From Bacteriovorax sp. (GTDB taxonomy: Bacteria > Bdellovibrionota > Bacteriovoracia > Bacteriovoracales > Bacteriovoracaceae): 64,000 nucleotides of DNA. Location: assembly GCA_028710485.1 (NCBI GenBank), contig JAQTTZ010000005.1, forward strand, positions 1 through 64,000, in the 5' to 3' direction. Shown here one piece after another: positions 26,479 to 34,792 of this stretch (position 1 is its first letter; every line of letters begins with the position of its first letter). The position numbers and the translations under genes are program-made. The notes beneath the pieces are model-generated. The model was not told where the DNA came from. It was given only the letters and a program-made list of their open reading frames with translations, and made no database searches.

Positions 26479-28449
26479 ATGTTGGCCAGCTTTTCTGAGT
26501 TTAAGTTCTATCAGTCATTCAGAATTCCTGTAGAAGAAGCCGATGATCTAAGGTTTCTAGTTCAAATAGAAAGAGGAAAGGGGTCCAACGAATACATCAA
26601 TGATGCGAAGTTGATTGATATCAGTTTGACTGGTTTTGGTTTTGCTACAGCAGAGCGAATTTCGGTTGGAAAAGAACTCTTGATTTCACTTCAATATAAA
26701 AAATATCATATTGATTTAACGGGAAGGATAGTGCGCGCATTTTCTCAGACCCTGGATGATCAAAAGATTATTTATGGAATCGAAATTGATGAAGATAAGG
26801 CCATTTCAAAATTTCTTGAACACTATATTATGGGGTTCTCTTCAGAACGTTTAAAAGATTGTTTAATCGATTCTGCGATCAAAGAGAGATACACCAAGGC
26901 CACTGATGGTTTTGAAGTCTTCTCGCTCCTATTATCGCTCTTTAAAGACATTACGCATTTTGGAGATAAAGAAGGATTTATCGAATCAATGCTGGAAGAA
27001 GTTATTCGTATTTTGAACGCTCAAAGAGCATCTCTCTTTTTAATTAATCCAGAAACAAATGAGCTCGAGGCCGTTTGCGCGCTTGGAATTAGAAAAGAAC
27101 AATTAAAATTTGATTATCGAGTAGGAATCGCAGGTTCCGTTTTTACTACCGGAGTTGCCCTTAACATCGACACAGTTCACGATAGCACTCGCTTCAATGA
27201 AGCTTTCGATAAAAAATTGGGTTTTGAAACTCGTTCAATAATTTGTCATCCAATTCATAATGGAGAAGATAAAATTATCGGTGTTATCGAAGTTTTAAAT
27301 AAACGTAACGAAGATCGTTTTACAATTGAAGATGAAAAGATTATGAAAGTCCTGTCTCTCATTTTCTCTTCCGTGTTTTATAATTTTACTCCTATGTCTG
27401 AGAAGTCTACAATCAGAAGATTTTCTGGCCCATTTGATAGAAAGAACGCTTTGATTGGTAGAGTTCCTCATGTCGCTTCTTTACGAAGCACAATTATGAA
27501 ATTAAAAGATATTGAGGCCCCCGTTTTAATCTACGGAGAAAAAGGTGTTGGAAAATCGCTCTATGCAAAAATTCTACACGTTGAAGGTCAACGTGGATTG
27601 AAACCTTTTGAAGTGATTTATTGTGAGGATAAAGATCAAGAGGCAGTTGAAAAACTTCTTTTTGGACCTGAAGAAGCTGAATGTAGATTAATTGCTTGCA
27701 AGGGAGGAACGGTTCACCTTCATGAAATCTGGGCGCTTTCTATTAAAAGCCAAAGAAAGTTTCTGACTATTTTAAGAGACCGCCATATTCCAGATACTAA
27801 ATTTAGTCTGGATGTCAGAATTGTTGCAACGACTACCAGAGACCTTGGTGTATTAGTAGCTAGTGGAGAGTTTGACCGCGATCTTTATGAGTTCCTGTCA
27901 AAGGCCACGGTTTTCATAGAGCCACTAAGAAGACGAGGAGATGATTTTGAACTACTCGTTGATTATTTCTTGAAAGTTGAATGTAAAAAACAGGGTCTTC
28001 TTCTTAAGTCTTTTGCTCCAAAATTAATGGAGAAATTAAAGAAGTACGATTGGCCAGGAAATATTAAAGAACTTAAGCAATCTGTTGAGCGCGCTGTTCT
28101 TTATAATCCTAAGGCCCATGTGATCACTGATATTGATATTCAAGATTCAGCGTCACCACTGGTCGATATTTCTGAGAAGAAAAGAATGTTTGGCGATCTA
28201 CCATTTGTAAGTGATCACAATATTGCGCTAAAAGACCGTCTGGCCTTAGTGGAACGAGAAATGATCCACGCTGAGATCAGAAGAAGTAACGGGAATAAAT
28301 CAAAAGCTGCAAAAGAAATGGGAATCAGCCGAGAGGCCCTTAGGAAAAAACTTTTGATGAGTACCGACATTTTAAAATCTCTCAATCTCTCTGAAGATGA
28401 GCGTTTGAGAATTCAAAAAGAGGACGACGAGTTTGCTTGTGCTGCTTAG
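26479..28449 (+). CDS. PilZ-GAF-AAA-Fis regulator with degenerate sigma54-activator core
   Basis: A 656-aa regulator. Residues 15-115 form a PilZ domain with DISLTGFG (the DxSxxG motif) but no clear RxxxR; 150-310 a GAF domain; 330-560 an AAA+ domain like NtrC; 600-640 a Fis-type helix-turn-helix (NGNKSKAAKEMGISREALRKKLL). The AAA+ part keeps Walker A GEKGVGKS, but lacks GAFTGA, has HEI instead of DEI in Walker B (GGTVHLHEIW), and an altered finger (FDRDLYEFLS for FREDLYYRL). It probably does not activate sigma54. Start ATG has AAGGAG 8 nt upstream. It is followed 36 bp later by cdaA, suggesting one operon. Confidence 0.9.
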   Translation: MLASFSEFKFYQSFRIPVEEADDLRFLVQIERGKGSNEYINDAKLIDISLTGFGFATAERISVGKELLISLQYKKYHIDLTGRIVRAFSQTLDDQKIIYGIEIDEDKAISKFLEHYIMGFSSERLKDCLIDSAIKERYTKATDGFEVFSLLLSLFKDITHFGDKEGFIESMLEEVIRILNAQRASLFLINPETNELEAVCALGIRKEQLKFDYRVGIAGSVFTTGVALNIDTVHDSTRFNEAFDKKLGFETRSIICHPIHNGEDKIIGVIEVLNKRNEDRFTIEDEKIMKVLSLIFSSVFYNFTPMSEKSTIRRFSGPFDRKNALIGRVPHVASLRSTIMKLKDIEAPVLIYGEKGVGKSLYAKILHVEGQRGLKPFEVIYCEDKDQEAVEKLLFGPEEAECRLIACKGGTVHLHEIWALSIKSQRKFLTILRDRHIPDTKFSLDVRIVATTTRDLGVLVASGEFDRDLYEFLSKATVFIEPLRRRGDDFELLVDYFLKVECKKQGLLLKSFAPKLMEKLKKYDWPGNIKELKQSVERAVLYNPKAHVITDIDIQDSASPLVDISEKKRMFGDLPFVSDHNIALKDRLALVEREMIHAEIRRSNGNKSKAAKEMGISREALRKKLLMSTDILKSLNLSEDERLRIQKEDDEFACAA

Positions 28450-28485
28450 TGGAGAATCTATTGAAGAATCGACTGGAGTCTCTGG

Positions 28486-29301
28486 GTGACCTTTTTAACG
28501 ACATTTTTATCACATCTTAATTTTAAGGATCTAATCGATATTTTTATCGTGACGATCCTTATTTACCAATTATTATTAATTGTTCGTGGAACTAAAGCTG
28601 CTCAGATGATCGTGGGTCTTGGGGTCCTGTTTGGTCTTTTCTGGCTCGGTATTACCTTTAAGCTTTACTCACTCAATTGGGTGCTGGCCCATTTCTTCGA
28701 TTCATTTTTTATTATCGTCATTGTGCTTTTTCAGGATCAATTCAGAAGTGCACTTGCCTCTGTTGGGACTAGTCGAAATCTTATTACGGTATTTGCTAAA
28801 GACGAATATGATTTTGAAATAGATGAAGTGGTTGAAGCTTCGGGGGCCCTTTCAAGAGAAAAAATTGGTGCCTTGATTGTTATTGAGAGAACTCATGGCC
28901 TTCTCAATTTCGTTAATACTGGTACTCGTTTGGATTGCCGTATTCATTCAGATATTATTTACTCTATTTTCGAATCGAGTTCGTCACTGCACGACGGAGC
29001 GATCATTATCCAAAATGGAAAGATATCTGCAGCGGGATGTTTTCTACCGCTTTCAAAAAACTTTGACATAGAACGCCACCTTGGGACTCGTCACCGGGCA
29101 GCTTTGGGGCTATCAGAAGTAACGGATGCATTAGTTGTTACAGTTTCTGAAGAAACAGGTAAGATTAATCTATGTGTTGAAGGAATTTTTTATCTTTGTA
29201 AAACTGAAAAAGAATTAGGCCAGTATTTGCGTCACATTTGGAGCAATGAAAGTTTAGACGGCACGCTCCGAGCGATTAAAACGAAAGATATGGTCCGTTA
29301 A
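28486..29301 (+). CDS. cdaA: Diadenylate cyclase CdaA
   Basis: A 271-aa membrane enzyme making c-di-AMP from two ATP. The first 80 residues hold three hydrophobic segments (LIDIFIVTILIYQLLLIV, MIVGLGVLFGLFWLGI, FFDSFFIIVIVLF). The DAC domain follows with DGAIIIQNGKISAAGCFLPLS (DGA motif) and RHLGTRHRAALGLSE (RHR motif). The start is GTG at 28486 with GGAG 7 nt upstream. It precedes cdaR and glmM, the standard c-di-AMP module, and follows the PilZ regulator. Confidence 0.95.
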   Translation: MTFLTTFLSHLNFKDLIDIFIVTILIYQLLLIVRGTKAAQMIVGLGVLFGLFWLGITFKLYSLNWVLAHFFDSFFIIVIVLFQDQFRSALASVGTSRNLITVFAKDEYDFEIDEVVEASGALSREKIGALIVIERTHGLLNFVNTGTRLDCRIHSDIIYSIFESSSSLHDGAIIIQNGKISAAGCFLPLSKNFDIERHLGTRHRAALGLSEVTDALVVTVSEETGKINLCVEGIFYLCKTEKELGQYLRHIWSNESLDGTLRAIKTKDMVR

Positions 29302-29326
29302 AATAATGTAAAAATGATTAAATTAA

Positions 29327-30013
29327 ATGAAACGTGAAACTGCACAACGACATTCACTGAAAATCATCGCCATCTTTTTTGCTGTGTCATTATGGTTTTA
29401 TGTATTAAACAGCGAACCTATCCAAATAGAGAGAAAACTGGCCATTAATTATATCGTGCCAAAAGGTTTTGCCATTGCGAGTTTAAGCGAAAAAGAAGTC
29501 ACGCTAAAAATTAAAGGTTCAAAGGCGTTCATTCAGAATATTTTTTCAAATAAAGAAAAACTTAATGTTGACCTGAATCCTTACTTTGCATCTTCTGGAA
29601 AATCTTTTAAAGTAAAATTCTATGCAAGCGATGTGACTATCCCTTTTGGCGTAGAAATTCTAGATATCTCACCTAAAGAAACCTCTATCGAGCTAGACCG
29701 TAATGTCATAATGGAAATGCCCATTAAAGTTCTCTATATTGGCGATGCTCCAAAAGATCGAAAAATTAAAGAAGTTGTCATTGAGCCTCAAAGCCTGATG
29801 ATCTCCGGACCGATTGAGATTTTAAAATCTGTGTCAAGACTTGAAACTGCTCCCGTTAATCTAGCCTTGTTTAATAAAGACGAAGGCAGTACAACAGTGT
29901 CCCTAAGTGAGCTTGACCCACGTTTAAAATTTGAAGAGGGCCGCAAAGTAAGACTTAATTACAAGACACAACTATTGAATCCAAAACGTGCCATAAAAAA
30001 TAATTTACAATAA
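29327..30013 (+). CDS. cdaR: YbbR-domain protein CdaR
   Basis: A 228-aa protein with one N-terminal anchor (SLKIIAIFFAVSLWFYVLN) and two YbbR beta repeats facing the periplasm. Visible are the FAIASLSEKEVTLKIKGSKAFIQNI and KEVVIEPQSLMISGPIEILKSVSRLETAPV segments. It regulates CdaA in bacteria with this operon. It lies between cdaA and glmM. It is shorter than Firmicute CdaR (three or four repeats). Confidence 0.9.
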   Translation: MKRETAQRHSLKIIAIFFAVSLWFYVLNSEPIQIERKLAINYIVPKGFAIASLSEKEVTLKIKGSKAFIQNIFSNKEKLNVDLNPYFASSGKSFKVKFYASDVTIPFGVEILDISPKETSIELDRNVIMEMPIKVLYIGDAPKDRKIKEVVIEPQSLMISGPIEILKSVSRLETAPVNLALFNKDEGSTTVSLSELDPRLKFEEGRKVRLNYKTQLLNPKRAIKNNLQ

Positions 30014-30070
30014 AAACGAATATCAAAAAGTGATTTGATAAATATAGAAGAATGTTCAAAGGATTTTAAA

Positions 30071-31435
30071 ATGTCGGAAAGAAAATTATTTGGAACGGAT
30101 GGCATCAGAGGAAAGGCCAACGTCTATCCAATGACAGCAGAGATTGCAACTGCTTTAGGGCGAGCAGTAACTCATTATTTTCAATCAACCAATCCCACTA
30201 ATACCAAACCCCTTATTATTGTCGGAAAAGATACAAGACTCAGTTGCTATATGTTAGAGATGGCCTTTGCCTCAGGGGTTTGCTCGCAAGGTGGAGAGGT
30301 AATTTTAACTGGTCCACTTCCCACTCCAGGGATTGCCTTCGTAACACACTCAATGCGTGCTGATGCCGGTGTTATGATTTCTGCTTCACACAATCATTTT
30401 CAAGATAACGGAATCAAAATTTTTGATGGGAAAGGATTTAAACTTCCAGACTCAGTTGAATTGGAACTTGAGCGCTTAGTTCTCAATTCAGATTCAATGC
30501 CAATTAAAACAGGATCTCAATTAGGGAATGCAGAGAGATTAAAAGAAGTTTATGGACGATACATCGTTCATGTTAAGTCTGCTCTTGCTTACGATTATGA
30601 TTTGGATGGAATGAGAATTGTTCTCGATTGCGCCAATGGTGCTGGTTATAAAGTTACTCCAATGATGTTTCATGAATTAGGAGCAGAGGTTTTTCCACTT
30701 GGTATTTCTCCCAACGGTGAAAACATTAATAAGAATTGTGGATCTCTTCACCCTGAAGCCGCGCGTGCCGAAGTTTTAAAATACCGTGCTGATATCGGTG
30801 TTTGTATTGATGGTGATGGAGATAGAGTGACCGTCATTGATGAAGAAGGTACCATTATTGATGGGGATAAGCTTATTGGTCTCTTTGCTAAACTACTTTT
30901 ATCACGCGGAGAACTCAAAAAAGGCGATACTGTAGTTGGTACAGTCATGTCCAATTTAGGTCTGGAACTTTACATAAAGTCTTTAGGGTTAAATTTTGTC
31001 CGCACCAAAGTTGGAGATCGTTACATCATTGAGTATATGCGATCTAATGGCTGTATCCTAGGCGGAGAGCCTTCAGGGCATATTATTTTTATTAAACATT
31101 CAACGACAGGTGACGGTGCCCTTGGGGCACTAAAAGTTATTGAATCGATGAAATACTTTAATCTTCCTCTTAAAGATTTAGTTGCAGAAATAGAACTTTT
31201 CCCTCAATTTATTAAAAATGTTATAGTGAAAAATAAACCGCCTCTTGAGTCTGTCGCCAGCATTCAAGAGGGAATTAAAAAAGCCGAAGAAAGATTACTT
31301 GGGAAAGGGCGAGTGCTTCTGCGCTATTCTGGAACTGAGTCACTATTGCGAGTAATGGTTGAAGGCAATATTGCCGAAACAGTCGAAGAAGAGTGCCAGC
31401 GCTTAATTGATATCGTAACAAAAGAAATTGGATAA
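30071..31435 (+). CDS. glmM: Phosphoglucosamine mutase GlmM
   Basis: A 454-aa phosphohexomutase converting glucosamine-6-P to glucosamine-1-P for peptidoglycan and LPS. Features: N-terminal KLFGTDGIRGKAN, the phosphoserine loop MISASHNHFQDNGIKIFDG, the Mg-binding DGDGDR, GGEPSGHI (sugar recognition) and the phosphate-binding RYSGTESLLRVMVEG. The start used is ATG at 30071 (MSERKLFG) with AAAGGA upstream; the track start at 30035 is a TTG that adds 12 unrelated residues. CdaA, CdaR and GlmM are known to interact in other bacteria. Confidence 0.96.
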   Translation: MSERKLFGTDGIRGKANVYPMTAEIATALGRAVTHYFQSTNPTNTKPLIIVGKDTRLSCYMLEMAFASGVCSQGGEVILTGPLPTPGIAFVTHSMRADAGVMISASHNHFQDNGIKIFDGKGFKLPDSVELELERLVLNSDSMPIKTGSQLGNAERLKEVYGRYIVHVKSALAYDYDLDGMRIVLDCANGAGYKVTPMMFHELGAEVFPLGISPNGENINKNCGSLHPEAARAEVLKYRADIGVCIDGDGDRVTVIDEEGTIIDGDKLIGLFAKLLLSRGELKKGDTVVGTVMSNLGLELYIKSLGLNFVRTKVGDRYIIEYMRSNGCILGGEPSGHIIFIKHSTTGDGALGALKVIESMKYFNLPLKDLVAEIELFPQFIKNVIVKNKPPLESVASIQEGIKKAEERLLGKGRVLLRYSGTESLLRVMVEGNIAETVEEECQRLIDIVTKEIG

Positions 31436-31458
31436 ATATATCTAGCTTAGGAGCATCT

Positions 31459-32223
31459 ATGAATTCTGGGATTCCTCGTTTGGGAATAAATATCGATCAC
31501 GTGGCAACCCTTCGGCAAGCTCGTGGTGAAGAGTATCCAAGTGTCGTTGATGCTGCTCAAGTTTCTCTTTTAAATGGAGCAGATCAGATTACAATTCATT
31601 TAAGAGAAGACCGCAGACATATTCAAGACTATGACGTCGAAGCCGTTAGGTTAGTGACTAAACGATTTGGAAAACCTCTCAATTTAGAAATGGGAGTTAA
31701 TCCCGAGATTGTTGAAATAGCTATTGCCTCAACTCCAGAATGGATTTGTATCGTGCCTGAAAAGCGCGAAGAAAAAACAACTGAAGGTGGTTTGGACTTA
31801 TTAGATGATAATAATTTTATTCGTATTGAAGATGCCGTAAAAAAATTAAAGGCTTCTATTAAAGATGTAAAAATCTCGCTTTTTCTTGAAGCAAAAATGG
31901 AAACACTCGCGCGCGCAGTGGAGCTTCCCATTGACGCAGTGGAAATTCACACCGGAGAATTTGCTAAAGTTTTTGCCAATGGAGATGATACTTCTCAATT
32001 TATTGAGCAATATAAAAGTGCTCATGAATTTCTAAAAAGCCATAAGGTTGCCTGCCACGCGGGTCATGGCCTGACAGATGAAAGCGTAGTGCCTCTTTTA
32101 GAAAGTAACATTTTTGAAGAGTACAATATTGGACATTGGATAATTTGCCAATCACTTTTCAAAGGCCTTGCTGACACCGTTAAAAATTTGAAGGCGACCT
32201 TCGACGCTCATCCTATAAAATAA
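31459..32223 (+). CDS. pdxJ: Pyridoxine 5'-phosphate synthase
   Basis: A 254-aa TIM-barrel enzyme condensing 1-deoxyxylulose-5-P with 3-amino-2-oxopropyl phosphate, the last ring-closing step of DXP-dependent vitamin B6 synthesis. The start GINIDHVATLRQARG, ITIHLREDRRHIQD, the Glu-rich EIVEIAI and the terminal EYNIGHWIICQSLFKGL are all conserved. TAGGAG sits 6 nt before ATG. It follows glmM by 23 bp and is in the same transcription direction. PLP made here serves the nearby cysteine desulfurase and speA as cofactor, although that is only a shared need. Confidence 0.96.
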   Translation: MNSGIPRLGINIDHVATLRQARGEEYPSVVDAAQVSLLNGADQITIHLREDRRHIQDYDVEAVRLVTKRFGKPLNLEMGVNPEIVEIAIASTPEWICIVPEKREEKTTEGGLDLLDDNNFIRIEDAVKKLKASIKDVKISLFLEAKMETLARAVELPIDAVEIHTGEFAKVFANGDDTSQFIEQYKSAHEFLKSHKVACHAGHGLTDESVVPLLESNIFEEYNIGHWIICQSLFKGLADTVKNLKATFDAHPIK

Positions 32224-32239
32224 AAACAGAAGGCCTACT

Positions 32240-32665
32240 ATGAGTTCAATTCGCGAATGGAAAAAAGTTTTAGAATCTGATCTTGCCAATATAGCAACAG
32301 AGTTAAAAGAAGTGGTTCAGCCTCCTTGCGTGATCATTCTCGAAGGCCCTGTAGGTGCCGGCAAAACTACATTTACCAGAGCGTTCATTGAGCGCGATAA
32401 AGCCGCAAGCCCGACTTATTCACTAATCAATGAAATTGATAATATCGTTCACGCTGATCTTTATCGCATTGAAAAAAAAGAAGAGCTAATTCATTTAGAA
32501 ATACCCATGTATCTTGAAGAGAAAGATTATTTTTTAATCGAGTGGGGCATGCCTTACCTTTATGAACTTCAACGAATTATCGGTGATGAGTTTAAGTTTT
32601 ATCAATTGAAAATTGAGATCAATGAACAGAAAAGTCGGAACTTTTACCTTAATAAAATTTCCTAA
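32240..32665 (+). CDS. tsaE: tRNA threonylcarbamoyladenosine ATPase TsaE
   Basis: A 141-aa P-loop ATPase that assists TsaB/TsaD in making the t6A modification at tRNA position 37. It contains Walker A LEGPVGAGKTTFTRAF, ASPTYSLINEI, VHADLYRIEKKEE and the Walker B-like FLIEWG. Length is normal. It begins 16 bp after pdxJ, with AGAAGG before ATG, and ends a plus-strand run. TsaB and TsaD are not in the window. Confidence 0.95.
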   Translation: MSSIREWKKVLESDLANIATELKEVVQPPCVIILEGPVGAGKTTFTRAFIERDKAASPTYSLINEIDNIVHADLYRIEKKEELIHLEIPMYLEEKDYFLIEWGMPYLYELQRIIGDEFKFYQLKIEINEQKSRNFYLNKIS

Positions 32666-32781
32666 AATATAATTACCAGTGGGCAAAAAATACCGACAAA
32701 AACACTTTTGTATATTTATTTTTAGGCAATAATAGGCGATGAATCAAGTGACCTAATTCATCGGTTTTATTGGGGAAAATC

Positions 32782-32847
32782 ATGATTACGACGCTTAAGA
32801 CTACCTTAATTTCAACACCTTACAGCGTAAAGACAGTAATTTGTTGA
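32782..32847 (+). CDS. Possible 21-aa leader ORF
   Basis: ATG at 32782, preceded by a TTGGGGAAAATC ribosome-like site, encodes MITTLKTTLISTPYSVKTVIC and a stop. It sits just before the promoter-like element of rrf2, so it is not obviously on the rrf2 transcript. Support is a start with a good site only, so it may be chance. Confidence 0.25.
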   Translation: MITTLKTTLISTPYSVKTVIC

Positions 32848-32877
32848 TTGACTTCGAATCCTTTTACTTGTCATACT
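32848..32877 (+). promoter_or_regulatory. Putative promoter of rrf2
   Basis: TTGACT (32848-32853), an 18-nt spacer and CATACT (32872-32877). It would give a leader of about 140 nt before the Rrf2 start. Confidence 0.4.
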
Positions 32878-32880
32878 ATT

Positions 32881-32997
32881 CTAGGTAGAAACGATTCTGA
32901 AGGAATTTAGAATTAGTTTAATGGGAGAAAGCAAGGATTGGCTTTCTCAAGTAGACGCACACATTTTCTAAAGAATTTTATCTAGACAGCTACCTAG
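32881..32997 (+). promoter_or_regulatory. Leader inverted repeat CTAGGTAG / CTACCTAG with internal hairpin
   Basis: CTAGGTAG at 32881-32888 and its exact complement CTACCTAG at 32990-32997 bracket a perfect 8-bp hairpin GAGAAAGC / GCTTTCTC (32925-32932, 32941-32948; loop AAGGATTG). The arms could be an autoregulator half-site pair or an RNA fold. Function is inferred. Confidence 0.3.
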
Positions 32998-33025
32998 CAA
33001 TTGGATTTTTTATGGAGGAAGACCA

Positions 33026-33544
33026 ATGAGACTTACATCTAAAGGACGTTACGCAGTTAGAGCAATGTTAGACCTTACCAGCCATTCAAATGGTAATCCG
33101 GTAAGATTACAAGAAATCTCAACAAGACAAAACATTAGTTTGCACTATTTAGAGCAACTTTTCAGAAAGCTAAGAAATGGCCAAGCTGTTAAGTCGGTTC
33201 GTGGACCAGGTGGTGGATATGTTCTTGCGAGAAACATGGACCAAATCACAATTAAAGACGTTCTAGAATGTGTTGGGGAAAACATCAATCCAGCTAGAGA
33301 CATCGTAGGATCAGAAGCAGAAACTGCGAATTCACTTGAATTCCATCTTTCTAAAAACTACTTCATGAACCTTGGTATTATCATGAAAGAATACTTAGCA
33401 ACGACTTCTCTTGGCGATCTTGTTAGAAAGTCAAAAGAAACTGAAATTGAAGCAGGGATTGGTCAAAACAATTCTGAAACACACGCTCAGTCGGGAATTA
33501 TGACTTCTTCGATTAGAAATCCAATCGGAGAGATCAATCAGTAG
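33026..33544 (+). CDS. Rrf2-family transcriptional regulator lacking cluster cysteines
   Basis: A 172-aa winged-helix protein: MRLTSKGRYAVRAMLDL, ISLHYLEQLFRKLRNGQAVKSVRGPGGGYVLAR and the dimer helix ending in TTSLGDLV are typical of IscR. Where IscR has three cysteines for its [2Fe-2S] cluster, this protein has GENINPARDIVGSEAETAN with none; the only nearby Cys is in LECVGE. It probably senses something else or acts cluster-free. Thirty C-terminal residues after the core are extra. Its end overlaps the apparent start of a cysteine desulfurase, the usual IscR partner. GGAGGAAGACC precedes ATG. Confidence 0.92.
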   Translation: MRLTSKGRYAVRAMLDLTSHSNGNPVRLQEISTRQNISLHYLEQLFRKLRNGQAVKSVRGPGGGYVLARNMDQITIKDVLECVGENINPARDIVGSEAETANSLEFHLSKNYFMNLGIIMKEYLATTSLGDLVRKSKETEIEAGIGQNNSETHAQSGIMTSSIRNPIGEINQ

Positions 33545-34706
33545 TCGATACTATTTTGATTATAATGCAACCTCCCCACTTTCGAAGAAGGTCATAGGCT
33601 TTCTTCAAGGTGGGGAGTTTTTATTTGGAAACCCCTCTTCTCTTCATCAAACCGGAAAAAAATCTCGTAAATATATCAATGAGACAACTGATTATTTATT
33701 CCAAACATTTTCCTTAGACCCAAAAGACTTTAATCTTTTTTATCATTCTGGGGCCACGGAGGGGATCAATACCTTTTTTAAAGGAGTGGCCCTAAAATAT
33801 TTTAAAGAAAAAAAAGTCGCGAGTTTTTTCTTCTCAACTGTAGACCATGCGTGCGTGGTGCTATTAAAAGACGACTTAGAAGCACTTGGGCATCATGTTT
33901 TCTTTTTTGAGGTAAACCGTGAAGGACTATTCGATACGCAAGAATTAATAACTAAAATTAATCATCAACAGCATCTAGGCCATGAATCCTTCATAAACTT
34001 TACCTATATAAATAATGAAACTGGAATCGTTTGGCCTCTCTCGCTGGCCTTAAAGATAAAAGAAGAAACCAATGCCTTCTTGCATGTAGATGCAGTTCAG
34101 TTAGTCGGAAAAATCTCCAACTGGAACCATCTTTCTCCCGTGCTTGATGCTTATACTTTTTCTGGTCATAAATTTGGTGCATTAAAAGGAGTTGGATTTT
34201 CTTTTGTAAAAAATGACTTGAAATTCTCTCCCTTGCTTGTTGGTGGTAATCAACAACTCGGTCTGAGACCTGGCACAGAAAATGTCATTGGCATTTATTC
34301 ATTAAAACTTGCTTTGGAAGATATTAAAGAGCATTTCTCGGCGACAGAGCTGTTGGAAGCGAAAAATGAGATTGAATCTAAATTGATTAATCTCATTGGC
34401 ACAAAAGGTGAGGTTGTTGGATTTCATTCACCAGAAAGAAACCTCAATACTATTTTTTTGGTTTTACATGGCCAAAAAGCAGAAATTTTAAGTGCCAAAT
34501 TTGATCTTCAGAAAGTTGATCTCTCGACAGGATCGGCCTGCTCTTCTGGTATTATTAAAGAAAACCGTATTCTCATGAGTATGGGGTATAGTTTTGATGA
34601 CTCTCGTTCATCACTTCGTTTTTCTTTTTCACCTTTGATGAAAAAATCAGAGGCCCAAAAATATTTTGAAAAAATAGAAAGTGTTTTTAAGGGTATTCTT
34701 CATTAG
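33537..34706 (+). CDS. iscS: Cysteine desulfurase (IscS/NifS type), apparent AUC start
   Basis: A PLP-dependent enzyme mobilising sulfur from cysteine for Fe-S clusters and thio-modifications. The track begins at GTG 33786, inside the protein. Upstream codons in the same frame encode the true family N-terminus: YFDYNATSPLSKKV, FGNPSSLHQTGKKSR and FYHSGATEGIN. Further on are HVDAVQLVGK, the PLP lysine in FSGHKFGALKGVG, GLRPGTEN and the loop STGSACSSG with the catalytic Cys (about residue 335). No ATG, GTG or TTG exists between the previous in-frame stop and this N-terminus. ATC at 33537, 4 nt after GGAGAG and overlapping the rrf2 stop, is the best start (389 aa). Confidence 0.85.
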   Translation: MSSRYYFDYNATSPLSKKVIGFLQGGEFLFGNPSSLHQTGKKSRKYINETTDYLFQTFSLDPKDFNLFYHSGATEGINTFFKGVALKYFKEKKVASFFFSTVDHACVVLLKDDLEALGHHVFFFEVNREGLFDTQELITKINHQQHLGHESFINFTYINNETGIVWPLSLALKIKEETNAFLHVDAVQLVGKISNWNHLSPVLDAYTFSGHKFGALKGVGFSFVKNDLKFSPLLVGGNQQLGLRPGTENVIGIYSLKLALEDIKEHFSATELLEAKNEIESKLINLIGTKGEVVGFHSPERNLNTIFLVLHGQKAEILSAKFDLQKVDLSTGSACSSGIIKENRILMSMGYSFDDSRSSLRFSFSPLMKKSEAQKYFEKIESVFKGILH

Positions 34707-34739
34707 ATGGTAAGCGAACTACAAATAAACAGACCTATA

Positions 34740-34770
34740 TATATAAGGGGTGATTTACACCCCTTATATA
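34740..34770. terminator. Bidirectional terminator between iscS and the BI-1 gene
   Basis: Perfect 13-bp stem TATATAAGGGGTG / CACCCCTTATATA with a 5-nt loop ATTTA, placed between convergent genes (34706 and 34793), flanked by AT-rich runs. Confidence 0.8.
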
Positions 34771-34792
34771 ATTAATCTTAAATTATCTTCAT

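Larger units (their letters stand above)
32666..33025. other. 360-bp leader/intergenic region before rrf2
   Basis: No long gene, but not empty. It holds a possible 21-codon ORF (32782-32847), a TTGACT/CATACT promoter-like pair, a distant inverted repeat CTAGGTAG (32881) / CTACCTAG (32990), an 8-bp perfect hairpin, and a second tiny ORF ATGGGAGAAAGC at 32921 (16 codons). It could carry the operators or leader controls for the rrf2-iscS pair. Confidence 0.6.

Noticed and set aside
33786-34706. Cysteine desulfurase starting at GTG 33786
   Set aside because: It would lack the N-terminal 83 residues, which are coded upstream in the same frame and are needed for the fold.
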